Origin: Enterococcus durans NBRC 100479 = LMG 10746
GTDB taxonomy: Bacteria > Bacillota > Bacilli > Lactobacillales > Enterococcaceae
Assembly: GCF_001544215.1 (NCBI RefSeq)
Contig: NZ_BCQB01000006.1
Span: 1-64,000 of the forward strand
DNA length: 64,000 nucleotides
Direction of reading: 5' to 3'
This document shows, piece by piece, positions 1-9,225 of this stretch. The translations under genes and the position numbers were made by a program. How positions within the stretch are numbered: the first letter of the stretch is position 1; each line of letters begins with the position of its first letter. The notes under the pieces were generated by a model. The model searched no databases. It was not told where the DNA came from and worked only from the letters and a program-made list of their open reading frames with translations.

Positions 1-51
1 TTTTTTAACTCAATCGTTCGTTCCATTAACCAAACATTCAAAAGTATCTTC

Positions 52-780
52 TTATAGCATTGGCATAATCAGGTTTGTCCAGAGCCAACTCAACGGCATG
101 ATCACGATCATCGCCGGTATCATATCTGCAACTGGGAACATCTTGACATTGATCATTCGGAAACCTGTCGCTACCATCAAGAATCCTCCACATGCTTTAA
201 AATCTAAAATCATATCAGGTGTTGTCAACGGATAAATGAATTTAGCCAATAAGAATAAAATATAGAAAATAATAAATTGCGGAATCGCCACTACCGAAAC
301 AACATAACCGAGATTACATGCAAAAATAGCTGCTGTAAAAAAATCCAACACAGATTTTGAGATCAAAATCGTGCTATCCCCAGTCATCCCAGAATCTAAA
401 CTACCGTAAATACCTGTTCCACTAGCACAGAACAAAACAATAACTGTTACTAATGTAGTGATAAATTCTTCGTGGGACATCCCTAATCTTTCGCTAGGGA
501 AAATCTTAGAAATTGGTTTTTGCATTAGGGCTGCCCCTTTATTGATTCCGTGTCCTAAATGGATGATCAGTCCAATCGCTGTACCGATAACCAAGGCGAA
601 AATAACTGCGGGCATATTTTTCATCGGTGCAATCGAATAGATTCCCATTCCCATTGAACAGACACCGAAAACCATTGTCAACTGTGCTTTGAAATTTTCA
701 CTTAACTTATTACCCGCCAGACCTCCGATCAATCCGCCAAATAATACAGAACCTGCATTAATCAACACTCCTGTTGGCAT
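52..780 (-). CDS. DUF554 family membrane protein
   Basis: This 242-residue, very hydrophobic protein has about seven predicted membrane segments and starts MPTGVLINAGSVLFGGLIGG, the glycine-rich opening typical of DUF554 (YdfK/YqgA-type) proteins. A central stretch FCASGTGIYGSLDSGMTGD is also characteristic. The length matches the family. The biochemical role of the family is not established; a transport function is often assumed. The gene is divergent from the LysR regulator at 942, which is therefore a plausible regulator. A promoter candidate for it lies at 861-889. The gene ends 51 bases from the window edge and no other gene is visible there. Confidence 0.85.
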   Translation of the reverse strand: MPTGVLINAGSVLFGGLIGGLAGNKLSENFKAQLTMVFGVCSMGMGIYSIAPMKNMPAVIFALVIGTAIGLIIHLGHGINKGAALMQKPISKIFPSERLGMSHEEFITTLVTVIVLFCASGTGIYGSLDSGMTGDSTILISKSVLDFFTAAIFACNLGYVVSVVAIPQFIIFYILFLLAKFIYPLTTPDMILDFKACGGFLMVATGFRMINVKMFPVADMIPAMIVIMPLSWLWTNLIMPML

Positions 781-860
781 GCTAAAAAACTCCTCTCATC
801 TTCTTGTATGAAATATTTTTTGAAAATTTTTAGTAAAATATATTTCCCTTTGCAAAAAAG

Positions 861-889
861 ATTTTAACAGAGAGTCGTACTTACACCAA
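861..889 (-). promoter_or_regulatory. Promoter candidate for the DUF554 gene, next to an inverted repeat
   Basis: On the minus strand, TTGGTG (889-884) and TAAAAT (866-861) are separated by 17 bases. Just outside it, CCAATT (near 886) and AATTGG (near 916) form a spaced inverted repeat that overlaps the -35 box. This is where the divergent LysR regulator could bind. The boxes were found by eye and the -35 is only moderate. Confidence 0.4.
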
Positions 890-941
890 TTCAAATTTCA
901 TGTTAAAGTATTCTCAATTGGAATAGATAGGGGACATAGTT

Positions 942-1832
942 ATGGATATCCGCAAATTTGAAATTTTTCTCGATTTAGTAGAAACAATGAATTTCACTAA
1001 AACCGCTGAACGACAATTTACCACTCAAGGAAACATCTCAAAACAAATCCTTTCACTTGAAAAAGAATTAAACGTCAAATTATTTGAGCGTGTCCACCGA
1101 AAAATCGAATTAACAGAAGTAGGAAACTTACTGATTCCTTATGTAAAAAATGTAGTTGAACAATACCACGCAATGCAAGAAGTATTGGCAACGTATACGC
1201 AAGAAAAAAATCTCGCCCTCCATATCCTGACGATCCCTACAATGATCAACTATGAAGGTTTCACTGAAATCACTGAATTTCTGAAGCAGTATCCAGAATT
1301 TACGATCCAGTTGAAAGAAGTAGAAAGTATTGAAATGACCGATGAAGAGTTGAACGAACATAGTGATACCATCCATTTTGTGCGGATTTTTGATGAACCC
1401 TCAAAAAATATTGAATGGCTCCCTACTGAAAAAGATTCCTTTGTTGCTGTGTTACCAAAAAGTCATCCATTCGCCAATAGAGAAAAACTTGATTTAAAAG
1501 AATTGAAAGATGAAGATTTTCTCGTTCTTGGCCCAAGCACAAATCTTTATCACCCCGTTTTAGACCTTTGCGAAGAAGCAGGATTTGAACCTAAGATTTC
1601 CTACAAAGGTTCCCGAATCGATTTGATCATCAATATGGTTGCCAACGATATGGGTATCTCAATCGTCATGGGAAAAACCGTTCAAAACCTCCTGAAAGAA
1701 AATACAGTGATCGTCCCCATCACGCCAACTAAAGAAAGTCATCTAGCCTTCACCCGTAAAACCGGCGAGCACACATTAGCTTCAGATAAATTCTGGGAAT
1801 ATGTAAAAAAAGGTTGTGAAAGAAGCGTCTAG
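942..1832 (+). CDS. LysR family transcriptional regulator
   Basis: This 296-residue protein has the standard LysR layout: an N-terminal winged helix-turn-helix (about residues 1-60, MDIRKFEIFLDLVETMNFTK) followed by a two-lobed effector-binding domain (about 90-290). It acts as a cytoplasmic DNA-binding regulator. It is divergently oriented from the DUF554 gene with a 160-base shared upstream region, the usual LysR arrangement, so that gene is the likely target; the effector is unknown. Odd point: its last codons and stop (KKGCERSV-stop) lie inside an intergenic repeat unit beginning at 1812, so the C-terminus has been replaced or extended by the repeat. Confidence 0.9.
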   Translation: MDIRKFEIFLDLVETMNFTKTAERQFTTQGNISKQILSLEKELNVKLFERVHRKIELTEVGNLLIPYVKNVVEQYHAMQEVLATYTQEKNLALHILTIPTMINYEGFTEITEFLKQYPEFTIQLKEVESIEMTDEELNEHSDTIHFVRIFDEPSKNIEWLPTEKDSFVAVLPKSHPFANREKLDLKELKDEDFLVLGPSTNLYHPVLDLCEEAGFEPKISYKGSRIDLIINMVANDMGISIVMGKTVQNLLKENTVIVPITPTKESHLAFTRKTGEHTLASDKFWEYVKKGCERSV

Positions 1833-2105
1833 CTCCGAGCAAATAAGAACTAGATTTCTAAAATAGCTTCTTATATTTTGGAAATCTAGAACTTATTGCT
1901 GAGGAGTTGCTTCTTGAACACCGTGAATAAGGTTGTGAAAAGGCTGGTCTGCATCAAGCAATAAGAATGAACAGAGAAAAACAGCTTCTCATGTTTTTCA
2001 TCTGATTGAACTTATTGCTGAGGAGTTGCTTCTTGAACACCGTGAATAAGGTTGTGAAAAGAGCGCTTTGACCTGAGCAATAAGGAGAAAAAAAGCGCTA
2101 CTCCA
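1812..2105. repeat. Family A hairpin repeats, cluster 1 (two full units and one partial)
   Basis: Three head-to-tail units start with GGTTGTGAAA at 1812, 1931 and about 2050; the first two end with TTGAACACCGTGAATAA. Each full unit of about 119 bases folds on itself. The outer arms are CTCCGAGCAAATAAG-like and CTTATTGCTGAGGAG-like. The inner arms differ between units: CTAGATTTC (1850-1858) pairs with GAAATCTAG (1881-1889) in unit 1, while unit 2 has a different, imperfect inner stem. The third unit is truncated. The same family recurs near 9720, 37047 and 56788. Confidence 0.85.
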
Positions 2106-2117
2106 AACAAAAAAAAC

Positions 2118-2162
2118 AGCCTCAAACAAAAAACACCACCTTGTGTTCCTTGTTTGAAGGCT
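2118..2162 (-). terminator. Rho-independent terminator of the two-component operon
   Basis: On the minus strand GCCTTCAAACAA pairs with TTGTTTGAGGC and is followed by a run of T (A-run on the plus strand at 2104-2117). It lies just downstream of the histidine kinase stop at 2188. Confidence 0.7.
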
Positions 2163-2187
2163 TATTCTGTTAGACCGATAAATAGCC

Positions 2188-3216
2188 CTATTCTTTTTTC
2201 AACTGGATCACTACCGTCGTGCCCACTTCTGGAATACTACTGTAGCGAATCGTTCCATGATGCAATTCCAAGATTTTCTTTACTAGAGATAATCCTAATC
2301 CATTACCAGCCATTTGCCGACTGGTATCTCCTTGATAAAATTTTTCAAACATCCGCTTTTGTGTTTCTTCGGTCATTCCAATTCCAGAGTCCGTCACTTC
2401 AAAATACACATCTGTCGCATTTTGAATCAGTTTGATATCAATTTGACCATTGGTTTGATTATATATGATTGCGTTGTCCATAATATTCAACCAAACTTGA
2501 TATAAAAACTCTTCATTTCCAAAATAGTGAATGGAATCAAGTTCGATATTCAATCTTAAGTTTTCCCATTTTGGCTGTAAGAATACAATGACTTCTCGTA
2601 TTTGTTCATCTAGTCGAAATGTTTTTTTCTCTAATTGTATCCGCTGATTTTCTAATTTATTCAACTTCAACACATTTTCAGTAAGCTGCGAGAGCTGATT
2701 GATGCTTTCGATGATCCGCTGTAAAAAAACTTGTTTATCTTCTTCTGAAATATTCGTTGCCTGTAACAATTGGACATAGCCTTGGATCGTTGCCAGTGGT
2801 GTCTTGAACTCATGGGAAACACTAGAAACAAAATCATTTCTCAAAGTCTCGATACTACTTAATTCTTGAACCATCACATTAAAATCTTTATACAGTTGTT
2901 GCACTTCTTCCACTTTCGGCTGTTCGTTCATCTGGATCGAAAAATCGCCAGTAGCGACTTTGCTCATGTTTGTTCGCAGTTCACTGATTGGCATCAAGAT
3001 CCTTCGTCCAACAAAAATCGAGATCCCTGTACCCACGATCATACTGAATCCAGCAAAGACAACTAACGGATATAACGTCGGGCGTTCAGATGGAGAAATC
3101 GATTGATGGGATAACAGAAAAATAAAGCCGAGGAAACAGAGCAAGGTCACCAATATCGATACAAAGACGATGCTAGCAAAATAGATCCATAACTGCGAAT
3201 AAAGTTTCTTTTTCAC
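2188..3216 (-). CDS. Sensor histidine kinase of a two-component system
   Basis: This is a 342-residue membrane kinase. Two membrane segments (about 10-35 and 48-70) enclose only a very short extracellular loop. A HAMP linker (about 70-125) follows, then the phosphoacceptor box SSVSHEFKTPL with His135, and an ATPase domain with DSGIGM and GNGLGLSLVKKI motifs. It would phosphorylate the response regulator encoded immediately upstream, with which it overlaps by 4 bases. The near absence of an extracellular domain suggests sensing in the membrane or through a partner, such as the ABC transporter divergently encoded at 4027. That link is inference from position. Confidence 0.92.
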   Translation of the reverse strand: MKKKLYSQLWIYFASIVFVSILVTLLCFLGFIFLLSHQSISPSERPTLYPLVVFAGFSMIVGTGISIFVGRRILMPISELRTNMSKVATGDFSIQMNEQPKVEEVQQLYKDFNVMVQELSSIETLRNDFVSSVSHEFKTPLATIQGYVQLLQATNISEEDKQVFLQRIIESINQLSQLTENVLKLNKLENQRIQLEKKTFRLDEQIREVIVFLQPKWENLRLNIELDSIHYFGNEEFLYQVWLNIMDNAIIYNQTNGQIDIKLIQNATDVYFEVTDSGIGMTEETQKRMFEKFYQGDTSRQMAGNGLGLSLVKKILELHHGTIRYSSIPEVGTTVVIQLKKE

Positions 3217-3887
3217 CTTCCGATCACCGCCTTATATCCTAGACCACGAACAGTTAGGATCCGAAAATCGTCTACATGATCAAATCGCGATCGTAGACGC
3301 TTGATATGTACATCGATCGTCCGTTCTTCTGTTTTTGTATCTAGCCCCCAAATATCATCCATCAATTGTTGGCGGGTAAAAATTTTATTAGGATAAGCCA
3401 ATAACTTATAAAGAAGCAGAAATTCTTTTTGCGGTAATACTGTTGCTTGTTCTGCTATCCTCACTTCATAGGTCTCTTGATCTAGTGTTGTTTTTCCAAT
3501 AACGAGTTGACTACTGTGATTGATTTTTGCTCTTCTCAACAGTGCTTCTACGCGTGGGACCATCTCATTGACATCTACAGGTTTCGTCATATAATCATCA
3601 GTGCCTAAATGAAAGCCGCGTTTTTTATCTTCAAAGTCAGCTTTCGCAGTAATCATCAAGACTGGCACTTCGATCCTGCTTTCTCTTAGATGTTCTAGTA
3701 ATTCATACCCATCCATTCCAGGCATCATGATGTCGGTGATGATCAACTCGATCTGGTAATTTTCCAATCGTTGAAGCGCTTCTTCTCCATTTGCTGCCGT
3801 AATCACTGAAAACCCAGCTCGTTCTAACACTGAGCGATAAAGCAATTGCAAATTTCCATCATCTTCTACTACTAGTATTCGGTTCAT
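3213..3887 (-). CDS. OmpR family response regulator
   Basis: This 224-residue regulator has an N-terminal receiver domain (acidic pair E8-D9-D10, phosphoacceptor D52 in IITDIMMPGMDG, conserved Lys in MTKPVD) and a C-terminal winged-helix DNA-binding domain (about 125-222, ending RTIDVHIKRLRSRF...VRGLGYKA). It is the first gene of the two-gene operon and is divergent from the ABC transporter gene at 4027 across a 139-base region containing an inverted repeat. Control of that transporter is likely but inferred. Confidence 0.93.
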   Translation of the reverse strand: MNRILVVEDDGNLQLLYRSVLERAGFSVITAANGEEALQRLENYQIELIITDIMMPGMDGYELLEHLRESRIEVPVLMITAKADFEDKKRGFHLGTDDYMTKPVDVNEMVPRVEALLRRAKINHSSQLVIGKTTLDQETYEVRIAEQATVLPQKEFLLLYKLLAYPNKIFTRQQLMDDIWGLDTKTEERTIDVHIKRLRSRFDHVDDFRILTVRGLGYKAVIGR

Positions 3888-3956
3888 ATTTTTCCCTCTA
3901 TTTTGAAAAATTTCTTGTTTTTTTCTGATTGTTCACATTCAGTTAATATTCATTGA

Positions 3957-3997
3957 GTATACTACGTTCGTTATTCTGATATACTTGTTAGTATACC
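3957..3997. promoter_or_regulatory. Inverted repeat between the response regulator and ABC transporter
   Basis: GTATACTA (about 3957-3964) is repeated in inverse as TAGTATAC (about 3990-3997) in the shared upstream region of the divergent operons. It is a plausible binding site for the response regulator or a divergent promoter element, judged only from position and symmetry. Confidence 0.35.
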
Positions 3998-4026
3998 GAA
4001 TATTTCAAAAGGAAAGAAGGGCGAAT

Positions 4027-6363
4027 ATGCTACAACTAAAAGATATAAAAAAATATTATAAAGTCGGCGAAACAACTACTAAAGCATTAGATGGCGTATC
4101 TGTTGCCTTTAGAAAAAAAGAATTCGTTGCTATCTTGGGACCAAGTGGCTCAGGTAAAACGACGATGCTGAATGTCATTGGTGGACTAGATAATTACGAT
4201 TCAGGTGATATGGTCATCAATGGGAAATCAACAAAAGACTTCAAAGATAGTGACTGGGATGCTTACCGCAATAATTCGATTGGTTTCGTGTTCCAAAGCT
4301 ATAATTTGATCGGTCACTTAGGGATCATCGAAAATGTCGAACTTGGTATGACTCTTAGTGGTGTATCAAAAGAAGAAAAACGAAAGAAAGCAGAAAATGC
4401 ATTGCAACGGGTTGGTTTGAGTGCCCACATGCATAAAAAACCAAACCAACTATCTGGTGGTCAAATGCAACGGGTCGCTATCGCACGCGCACTTGCCAAT
4501 GATCCAGATATCTTGCTTTGTGATGAACCAACTGGAGCTTTAGATACTGAAACAAGTATCCAGATCATGGAATTGATCGAAGAACTATCGAATGAAAAAT
4601 TAGTTGTCATGGTTACCCATAACCCTGAATTAGCCCATCAATATGCTGACCGTATCATTGAATTTTCTGATGGGAAGATCTTATCCGATTCAAATCCACA
4701 TATTGAACGACCAAAAGATGATCAATTCAATCTACGTCGCACAAAAATGAGCTTTTGGACAGCGTTGAAACTTTCTTTCAACAATATTCGTACCAAAAAA
4801 GGACGGACATTTTTAACTTCATTCGCATCAAGTATCGGGATCATCGGAATTGCTATCGTTCTTGCTTTATCCTCAGGTTTCCAAAAACAAATCGATAAAA
4901 CACAATCTGAGACAATGGCTAAATTCCCGATCACGATCTCTAAAGTGACAACTAGCCAGACAAATGATTCCACTGGTTTAGGCGCAAGCAAAGCAAGTTA
5001 TCCAAAAACAGACACGATCACTGCCAAAATCAGTGATGAAGACAAAGCACAACATACGAATAAAATCGATCAAACTTACGTGGACTATGTAACAAATATC
5101 GATTCTGATCTAAGTAACAATATTGGTTTCACACGAGCAACTGGCATCAACATGCTTCGCCAAGTGGATGGTAAAGTCCAACCAGTCAGCTTCTCAAACC
5201 AAAACCCTGATTCTGAATCATTATCACTGACAAGCACGATGTCTGCAATGACAGGTGTCGGTGTATCGACCTTCCCTACACAACTGGATAATCAAAAAGA
5301 AAACTTTTTACAAGCAAACTATTCTCTACTGGATGGAAACTATCCTTCTTCTGCCACAGATGTTGTTTTGATCGTCGATGGGAACAACAATACGAATATC
5401 AATGCCTTGAAAAATCTTGGGTTTGATGTCAAGGATGGTCAAAAATTAGATTTTGATAAAATCGTTGGTACGACATTTAAAATTGTAAATAACAACAATT
5501 ACTATACAAAACTACCAACTGGTAATTTCATTCCAAATACTGACTATGATGCGATGTATGCTAATTCAACCGATGAAGTAAAAATTTCTGGTATTTTACG
5601 TGTCAAATCTTCTTCTACAATGAATTTGCTTTCTCCAGGGATTGCTTATAGTGATCAATTAACGACACAAATCGTAAATGAAAACAAAGATTCTGATATC
5701 GTCAAAGCGCAAAAAGAAAGTGACACCAATGTATTGACTACTGAAAAAGTAGACGAAACAACGAAACAATCATTGATTAGCTATTTAGGTGGCGACAGTA
5801 TTCCATCAAGTATCATGATCTATCCAAATAATTTTGGTGACAAAGAACAGATCCTTGATTATTTAGATGATTACAACAAAGGAAAATCAGAAGAAGATAA
5901 AATCATTTATTCTGATCTAGCTGGCACAATGACTGAATTGACTGGTGGCTTAATGGATGCGATCACCTATGTATTAGTTGCCTTTGCTGGTATTTCCTTA
6001 GTCACAAGTATGATCATGATCAGTATCATTACTTACACTTCTGTTATTGAACGTACAAAAGAAATCGGTGTGCTAAAAGCATTAGGTGCCCGCAAAAAAG
6101 ATATCACACGTGTCTTCGATGCCGAAACATGTATCTTGGGTATCTCATCAGGAATATTAGGTGTTTTGATTGCTTGGTTGGCTACATTCCCAATCAACAG
6201 CATCCTATACAACATGACTGACTTAAAAAATGTTGCACAACTTAACCCAGTTCATGCAATCATCTTAATCGTAGTTTCGACTATCTTGACGATGTTAGGT
6301 GGACATGTTCCAGCACGAATGGCTGCTAAGAAAGATGCTGCAATTGCTTTACGAGCAGAATAA
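4027..6363 (+). CDS. Fused ABC transporter (ATPase plus FtsX-type permease)
   Basis: The protein has 778 residues. The N-terminal 220 or so form an ABC ATPase of the MacB/LolD type: Walker A GPSGSGKTT (38-46), signature LSGGQMQR, Walker B ILLCDEPTGALD, H-loop VTHNPE. A first membrane segment follows around residue 260, then a large extracytoplasmic domain (about 280-630) and three C-terminal membrane segments with the FtsX motif (VIERTKEIGVLKALGARKKDI). I use ATG 4027 because AAGGAAAGAAGG sits at the right distance; an upstream in-frame ATG at 3985 lacks one. MacB-type fusions next to two-component systems in firmicutes usually handle antimicrobial peptides or export; the substrate here is unknown. 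Confidence 0.9.
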   Translation: MLQLKDIKKYYKVGETTTKALDGVSVAFRKKEFVAILGPSGSGKTTMLNVIGGLDNYDSGDMVINGKSTKDFKDSDWDAYRNNSIGFVFQSYNLIGHLGIIENVELGMTLSGVSKEEKRKKAENALQRVGLSAHMHKKPNQLSGGQMQRVAIARALANDPDILLCDEPTGALDTETSIQIMELIEELSNEKLVVMVTHNPELAHQYADRIIEFSDGKILSDSNPHIERPKDDQFNLRRTKMSFWTALKLSFNNIRTKKGRTFLTSFASSIGIIGIAIVLALSSGFQKQIDKTQSETMAKFPITISKVTTSQTNDSTGLGASKASYPKTDTITAKISDEDKAQHTNKIDQTYVDYVTNIDSDLSNNIGFTRATGINMLRQVDGKVQPVSFSNQNPDSESLSLTSTMSAMTGVGVSTFPTQLDNQKENFLQANYSLLDGNYPSSATDVVLIVDGNNNTNINALKNLGFDVKDGQKLDFDKIVGTTFKIVNNNNYYTKLPTGNFIPNTDYDAMYANSTDEVKISGILRVKSSSTMNLLSPGIAYSDQLTTQIVNENKDSDIVKAQKESDTNVLTTEKVDETTKQSLISYLGGDSIPSSIMIYPNNFGDKEQILDYLDDYNKGKSEEDKIIYSDLAGTMTELTGGLMDAITYVLVAFAGISLVTSMIMISIITYTSVIERTKEIGVLKALGARKKDITRVFDAETCILGISSGILGVLIAWLATFPINSILYNMTDLKNVAQLNPVHAIILIVVSTILTMLGGHVPARMAAKKDAAIALRAE

Positions 6364-6406
6364 GAAGCTAGCTTATCAAGAATAATTTTAAAAAAACAAA
6401 TGAAAT

Positions 6407-6447
6407 AAAGCGAGTGTATGGCAAAATTTTTGCCATACACTCGCTTT
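6407..6447. terminator. Bidirectional terminator (20-bp perfect inverted repeat)
   Basis: AAAGCGAGTGTATGGCAAAA is followed directly by its reverse complement, flanked by A and T tracts. It lies between convergent genes, the ABC transporter (ends 6363) and the aldo/keto reductase (ends 6477), and would serve both. Confidence 0.85.
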
Positions 6448-6476
6448 AATTTCGTTTGTTTTTATTGGTGGATATT

Positions 6477-7331
6477 TTACTGCTTGTTTGGATCGATTTG
6501 ATGCAGATTTTCAACTAATTCACGATGTTCACGTGGTCCAGTTGACTGTGGCGCCTTATCTAGCCGAGTAATCGCTGCGATTTCTTCTTCCGTCAATCGA
6601 AAATCAAAAATCGTAAAATTCTCTTCCATCCGTTCTGGATGAACTGATTTTGGAATCGTGATCACACCAATTTGTGTTTGCCATCTCAAAATGATTTGAG
6701 GCACACTTTTTTGATATTTATGTGCGAATTGCAACAACAATTCGTCTTCAAAGATTCCTTCTTTTCCTTGATTGAACGGATTCCAGGCTTCCACTGCAAC
6801 ATCAAAATATTCCGCTGTTTCTCTTTGCAACTGTCTTTGTTTATACGGATGCTGTTCGATTTGATCGATTACGGGTTTCACCTGATTGTTTAAAATCAAG
6901 TCAGTCAATCGTCCTGTAGAAAAATTGGAGACTCCGATTGCTTTGACTTTCTTCGCTTCATACAGTTCTTCCATCGCACGCCAAGCACTATAATAATCGT
7001 TATATGGTTGATGGATCAAAAAAATGTCTAGATAGTCGACATCTAATTTTTCTAAGGAACGCTCATATGCTTTGTATGCTCCCTCATAAGTTGCATCCGT
7101 CACCCACAACTTAGAAGTCAAGATGATTTCTTCTCGAGGAATCCCACTTTTCTTGATTGCACGACCGACTGCTTCTTCATTATAGTAAACAGCAGCTGTA
7201 TCAATTAACCGATAGCCTATTTTCAGTGCTTCAAGGACTGCTTTTTCACATTCCTCTTGGTCCCAGATTTGATAGACGCCAAATCCTAAGACTGGAACGG
7301 TCAATCCATTATTTAATGTTTTATATTCCAT
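6477..7331 (-). CDS. Aldo/keto reductase
   Basis: This 284-residue NADPH-dependent oxidoreductase belongs to the AKR5-like group. Visible are the N-terminal LNNGLTVPVLGFGVYQI, the Asp/Tyr of the tetrad in RLIDTAAVYYNEEAVG, Lys in LTSKLWV, His in IFLIHQPYND and the cofactor motif ITIPKSVHPERM near the C-terminus. I start at ATG 7331; a TTG codon lies just before it. It is the last gene of an apparent operon with the DJ-1/PfpI gene (13-base gap) and the old yellow enzyme. Reduction of reactive carbonyls is the likely theme; the exact substrate is unknown. Confidence 0.9.
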   Translation of the reverse strand: MEYKTLNNGLTVPVLGFGVYQIWDQEECEKAVLEALKIGYRLIDTAAVYYNEEAVGRAIKKSGIPREEIILTSKLWVTDATYEGAYKAYERSLEKLDVDYLDIFLIHQPYNDYYSAWRAMEELYEAKKVKAIGVSNFSTGRLTDLILNNQVKPVIDQIEQHPYKQRQLQRETAEYFDVAVEAWNPFNQGKEGIFEDELLLQFAHKYQKSVPQIILRWQTQIGVITIPKSVHPERMEENFTIFDFRLTEEEIAAITRLDKAPQSTGPREHRELVENLHQIDPNKQ

Positions 7332-7343
7332 CAATAAACCTCT

Positions 7344-8024
7344 CTATCTACTTGTCAGTACTTCAACGACTTTAATCCCTAAACTATGGGCAGATTGCGG
7401 ATTTTGCCCTGTCAATAAGCGACCATCCACATGCACAACATCTGTAAAAGCTGCTCCAGCTTGGTAGTTTGCACCTTTTTCTTTTAAGGCATCTTCAGTT
7501 AAAAATGGAACTTCCGTTGTTGTACCATTTGCCGCTTCTTCTTCATTACTAAACCCTGTCACAGTCCGTCCTGCTAAGATAGTTTGACCTTCAGCATCTG
7601 TGATCGGTAATAAGCCAACTACACCATGGCAAACTGCAGAAACGATCCCGTTATTTTGATAAATAGCCGAACCAATCTTCCCTAAATCAACTGAACCTGG
7701 GAAATCCCACATTGTACCGTGTCCACCTGCATAATAAATTGCAGAATAGTCATCCACATTTATTTCAGTTGGACGAAGTGTTTTTCCCAAAGCACGATTA
7801 CGAAAATCTTCATCTTGATAATAAGTCCAATCGATTGCATCCATATTTGAGATACTTTGTGGTTCAACGGGGACATAACCACCATTAGGACTAACAAAAT
7901 CAGCTGAGATATTATTTTTGACTAACACATCATAGAAATGAGTCAATTCGCTTAACCACAAACCAGTTGGGCGATCGATACCTGAATATTTTTCAATATT
8001 CGTTAAAACAATCAGTACTTTCAT
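7344..8024 (-). CDS. DJ-1/PfpI family protein (Hsp31-like)
   Basis: This 226-residue type-1 glutamine-amidotransferase-fold protein has a nucleophile elbow with Cys in GIVSAVCHGVVGLL and the family's YYAGGHGTMWDFP loop. The layout matches Hsp31/glyoxalase III-like members, which act on methylglyoxal or as stress chaperones. The neighbours are an aldo/keto reductase and an old yellow enzyme under a MarR-type regulator, consistent with an electrophile-stress cassette. The enzyme activity is inferred from family, not shown. Confidence 0.88.
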   Translation of the reverse strand: MKVLIVLTNIEKYSGIDRPTGLWLSELTHFYDVLVKNNISADFVSPNGGYVPVEPQSISNMDAIDWTYYQDEDFRNRALGKTLRPTEINVDDYSAIYYAGGHGTMWDFPGSVDLGKIGSAIYQNNGIVSAVCHGVVGLLPITDAEGQTILAGRTVTGFSNEEEAANGTTTEVPFLTEDALKEKGANYQAGAAFTDVVHVDGRLLTGQNPQSAHSLGIKVVEVLTSR

Positions 8025-8043
8025 TGTTATTCCTTCTTCCTAT

Positions 8044-9144
8044 CTATTTAGATGGTTGATAACGCATGTTCAAGAAATTATACAATGGACTGGGTAGATA
8101 AAGCTCTTGATATGCTTCTTCAAACGGCTTCGTCACAAACTCAGCATCCCGATCTTCCACCATTTTTACAGCCCAATCTGGATCAACGATCATCTGTTGG
8201 CCAATTGCGACTAATTCAGCATTTGCTAGAACCGTTTCCACATCTTGACGATTACGGACATTACCCACCCCAACTAAAGGAATTTTTCCTTGTAATGTTT
8301 CATGGACGTATTCAAGAATCGTTTTATCTGCATATTTTTCAGAATGGGCGACTCGATCATAGGTATTTAATGAAACATGGAGATAATCTAGTTTTGTTTC
8401 ACGTAAACGTTCCAACAACCAGATCGTATCTTCCAAACGGATACCAGGTGTTTCAAATTCTTCTGGTGAAAAACGGTAACCCACGATAAATGGTTTCTTC
8501 GCATATTTTTCGACTGCTTGGAATACACTTTTAAGTAATTCATCAATAAAACGATAGCGATTCTCTATACTTCCGCCCCATTGATCTTCACGACGGTTAG
8601 AATGTGGAGAAAAAAATTGTTGGATCAAATAAGTATTCGCTCCGTGCAATTCAACTCCATCAAAACCTGCTTCAATCGCTCTTCTAGTTGCTTCACCGAA
8701 AGCAATGATGGTTTCCTTGATTTCATCTTCACTCAAGGCACGTGGGGTTTCCGCATCAGGTCGTTCTGCAGGAATCGCACTTGCTGAAACGATTTGTTCA
8801 CCAGATAAAGTTGCACGCTTCGTCATCCGACCGCCATGGAAAATTTGGATGATTGCTTTAGCACCCTTCGCTTGGATTGCTTGCGCTAACTCACTCAAAC
8901 GAGGAATCATTTCATCATGGGCAATACTTAATTCTCCAGGCCAGCCTTTCCCTAGATCTTGGACATTCGCTGCACCAGTGATCACTGCTCCTAATCCATT
9001 TGAACGTTCCGCATAATACTTGATTTCATCTTCTGTGATCACACCATTGTAAAAGCTTAGTTGTGTAGTCATTGGTGCCATCATCAAACGATTTTTAAGT
9101 GTCGCACCAGAAGGGAATGTCATTGTTTCATTAAAATTTGTCAT
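8044..9144 (-). CDS. NADH:flavin oxidoreductase (old yellow enzyme family)
   Basis: This 366-residue FMN enzyme has a TIM-barrel layout: LKNRLMMAPMTTQLS at the N-terminus, IIQIFHGGRM, the substrate-binding pair in GFDGVELHGANTYLIQQF, SPHSNRREDQWGGS and the C-terminal IAIGQQMIVDPDW FMN-phosphate loop. It would reduce alpha,beta-unsaturated carbonyls using NAD(P)H. It is first in a three-gene operon with the DJ-1/PfpI and AKR genes. The upstream 80 bases hold a MarR-like palindrome overlapping the promoter, so the MarR gene at 9226 is the probable repressor. Confidence 0.92.
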   Translation of the reverse strand: MTNFNETMTFPSGATLKNRLMMAPMTTQLSFYNGVITEDEIKYYAERSNGLGAVITGAANVQDLGKGWPGELSIAHDEMIPRLSELAQAIQAKGAKAIIQIFHGGRMTKRATLSGEQIVSASAIPAERPDAETPRALSEDEIKETIIAFGEATRRAIEAGFDGVELHGANTYLIQQFFSPHSNRREDQWGGSIENRYRFIDELLKSVFQAVEKYAKKPFIVGYRFSPEEFETPGIRLEDTIWLLERLRETKLDYLHVSLNTYDRVAHSEKYADKTILEYVHETLQGKIPLVGVGNVRNRQDVETVLANAELVAIGQQMIVDPDWAVKMVEDRDAEFVTKPFEEAYQELYLPSPLYNFLNMRYQPSK

Positions 9145-9174
9145 ATTGATTCCTCCATTATAATGTCTCTATTT

Positions 9175-9210
9175 ATTAAAGCACATAATTAGTTGTGCAT
9201 ACAATTATTA
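9175..9210 (-). promoter_or_regulatory. Promoter with overlapping MarR-type operator for the redox operon
   Basis: On the minus strand TTGTAT (9204-9199) and TTTAAT (9180-9175) are 18 bases apart. The same stretch contains ATAATT...AATTAT and TTGT-N4-ACAA half-sites, the kind of A/T-rich palindrome bound by MarR proteins. It lies between the MarR gene and the old yellow enzyme gene. Confidence 0.5.
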
Positions 9211-9225
9211 TGCGTAAAAAATTTT

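Noticed and set aside
3985-4026. Upstream start for the ABC transporter (14 extra residues)
   Set aside because: No ribosome site precedes 3985, it lies within the promoter inverted repeat, and ATG 4027 has AAGGAAAGAAGG.
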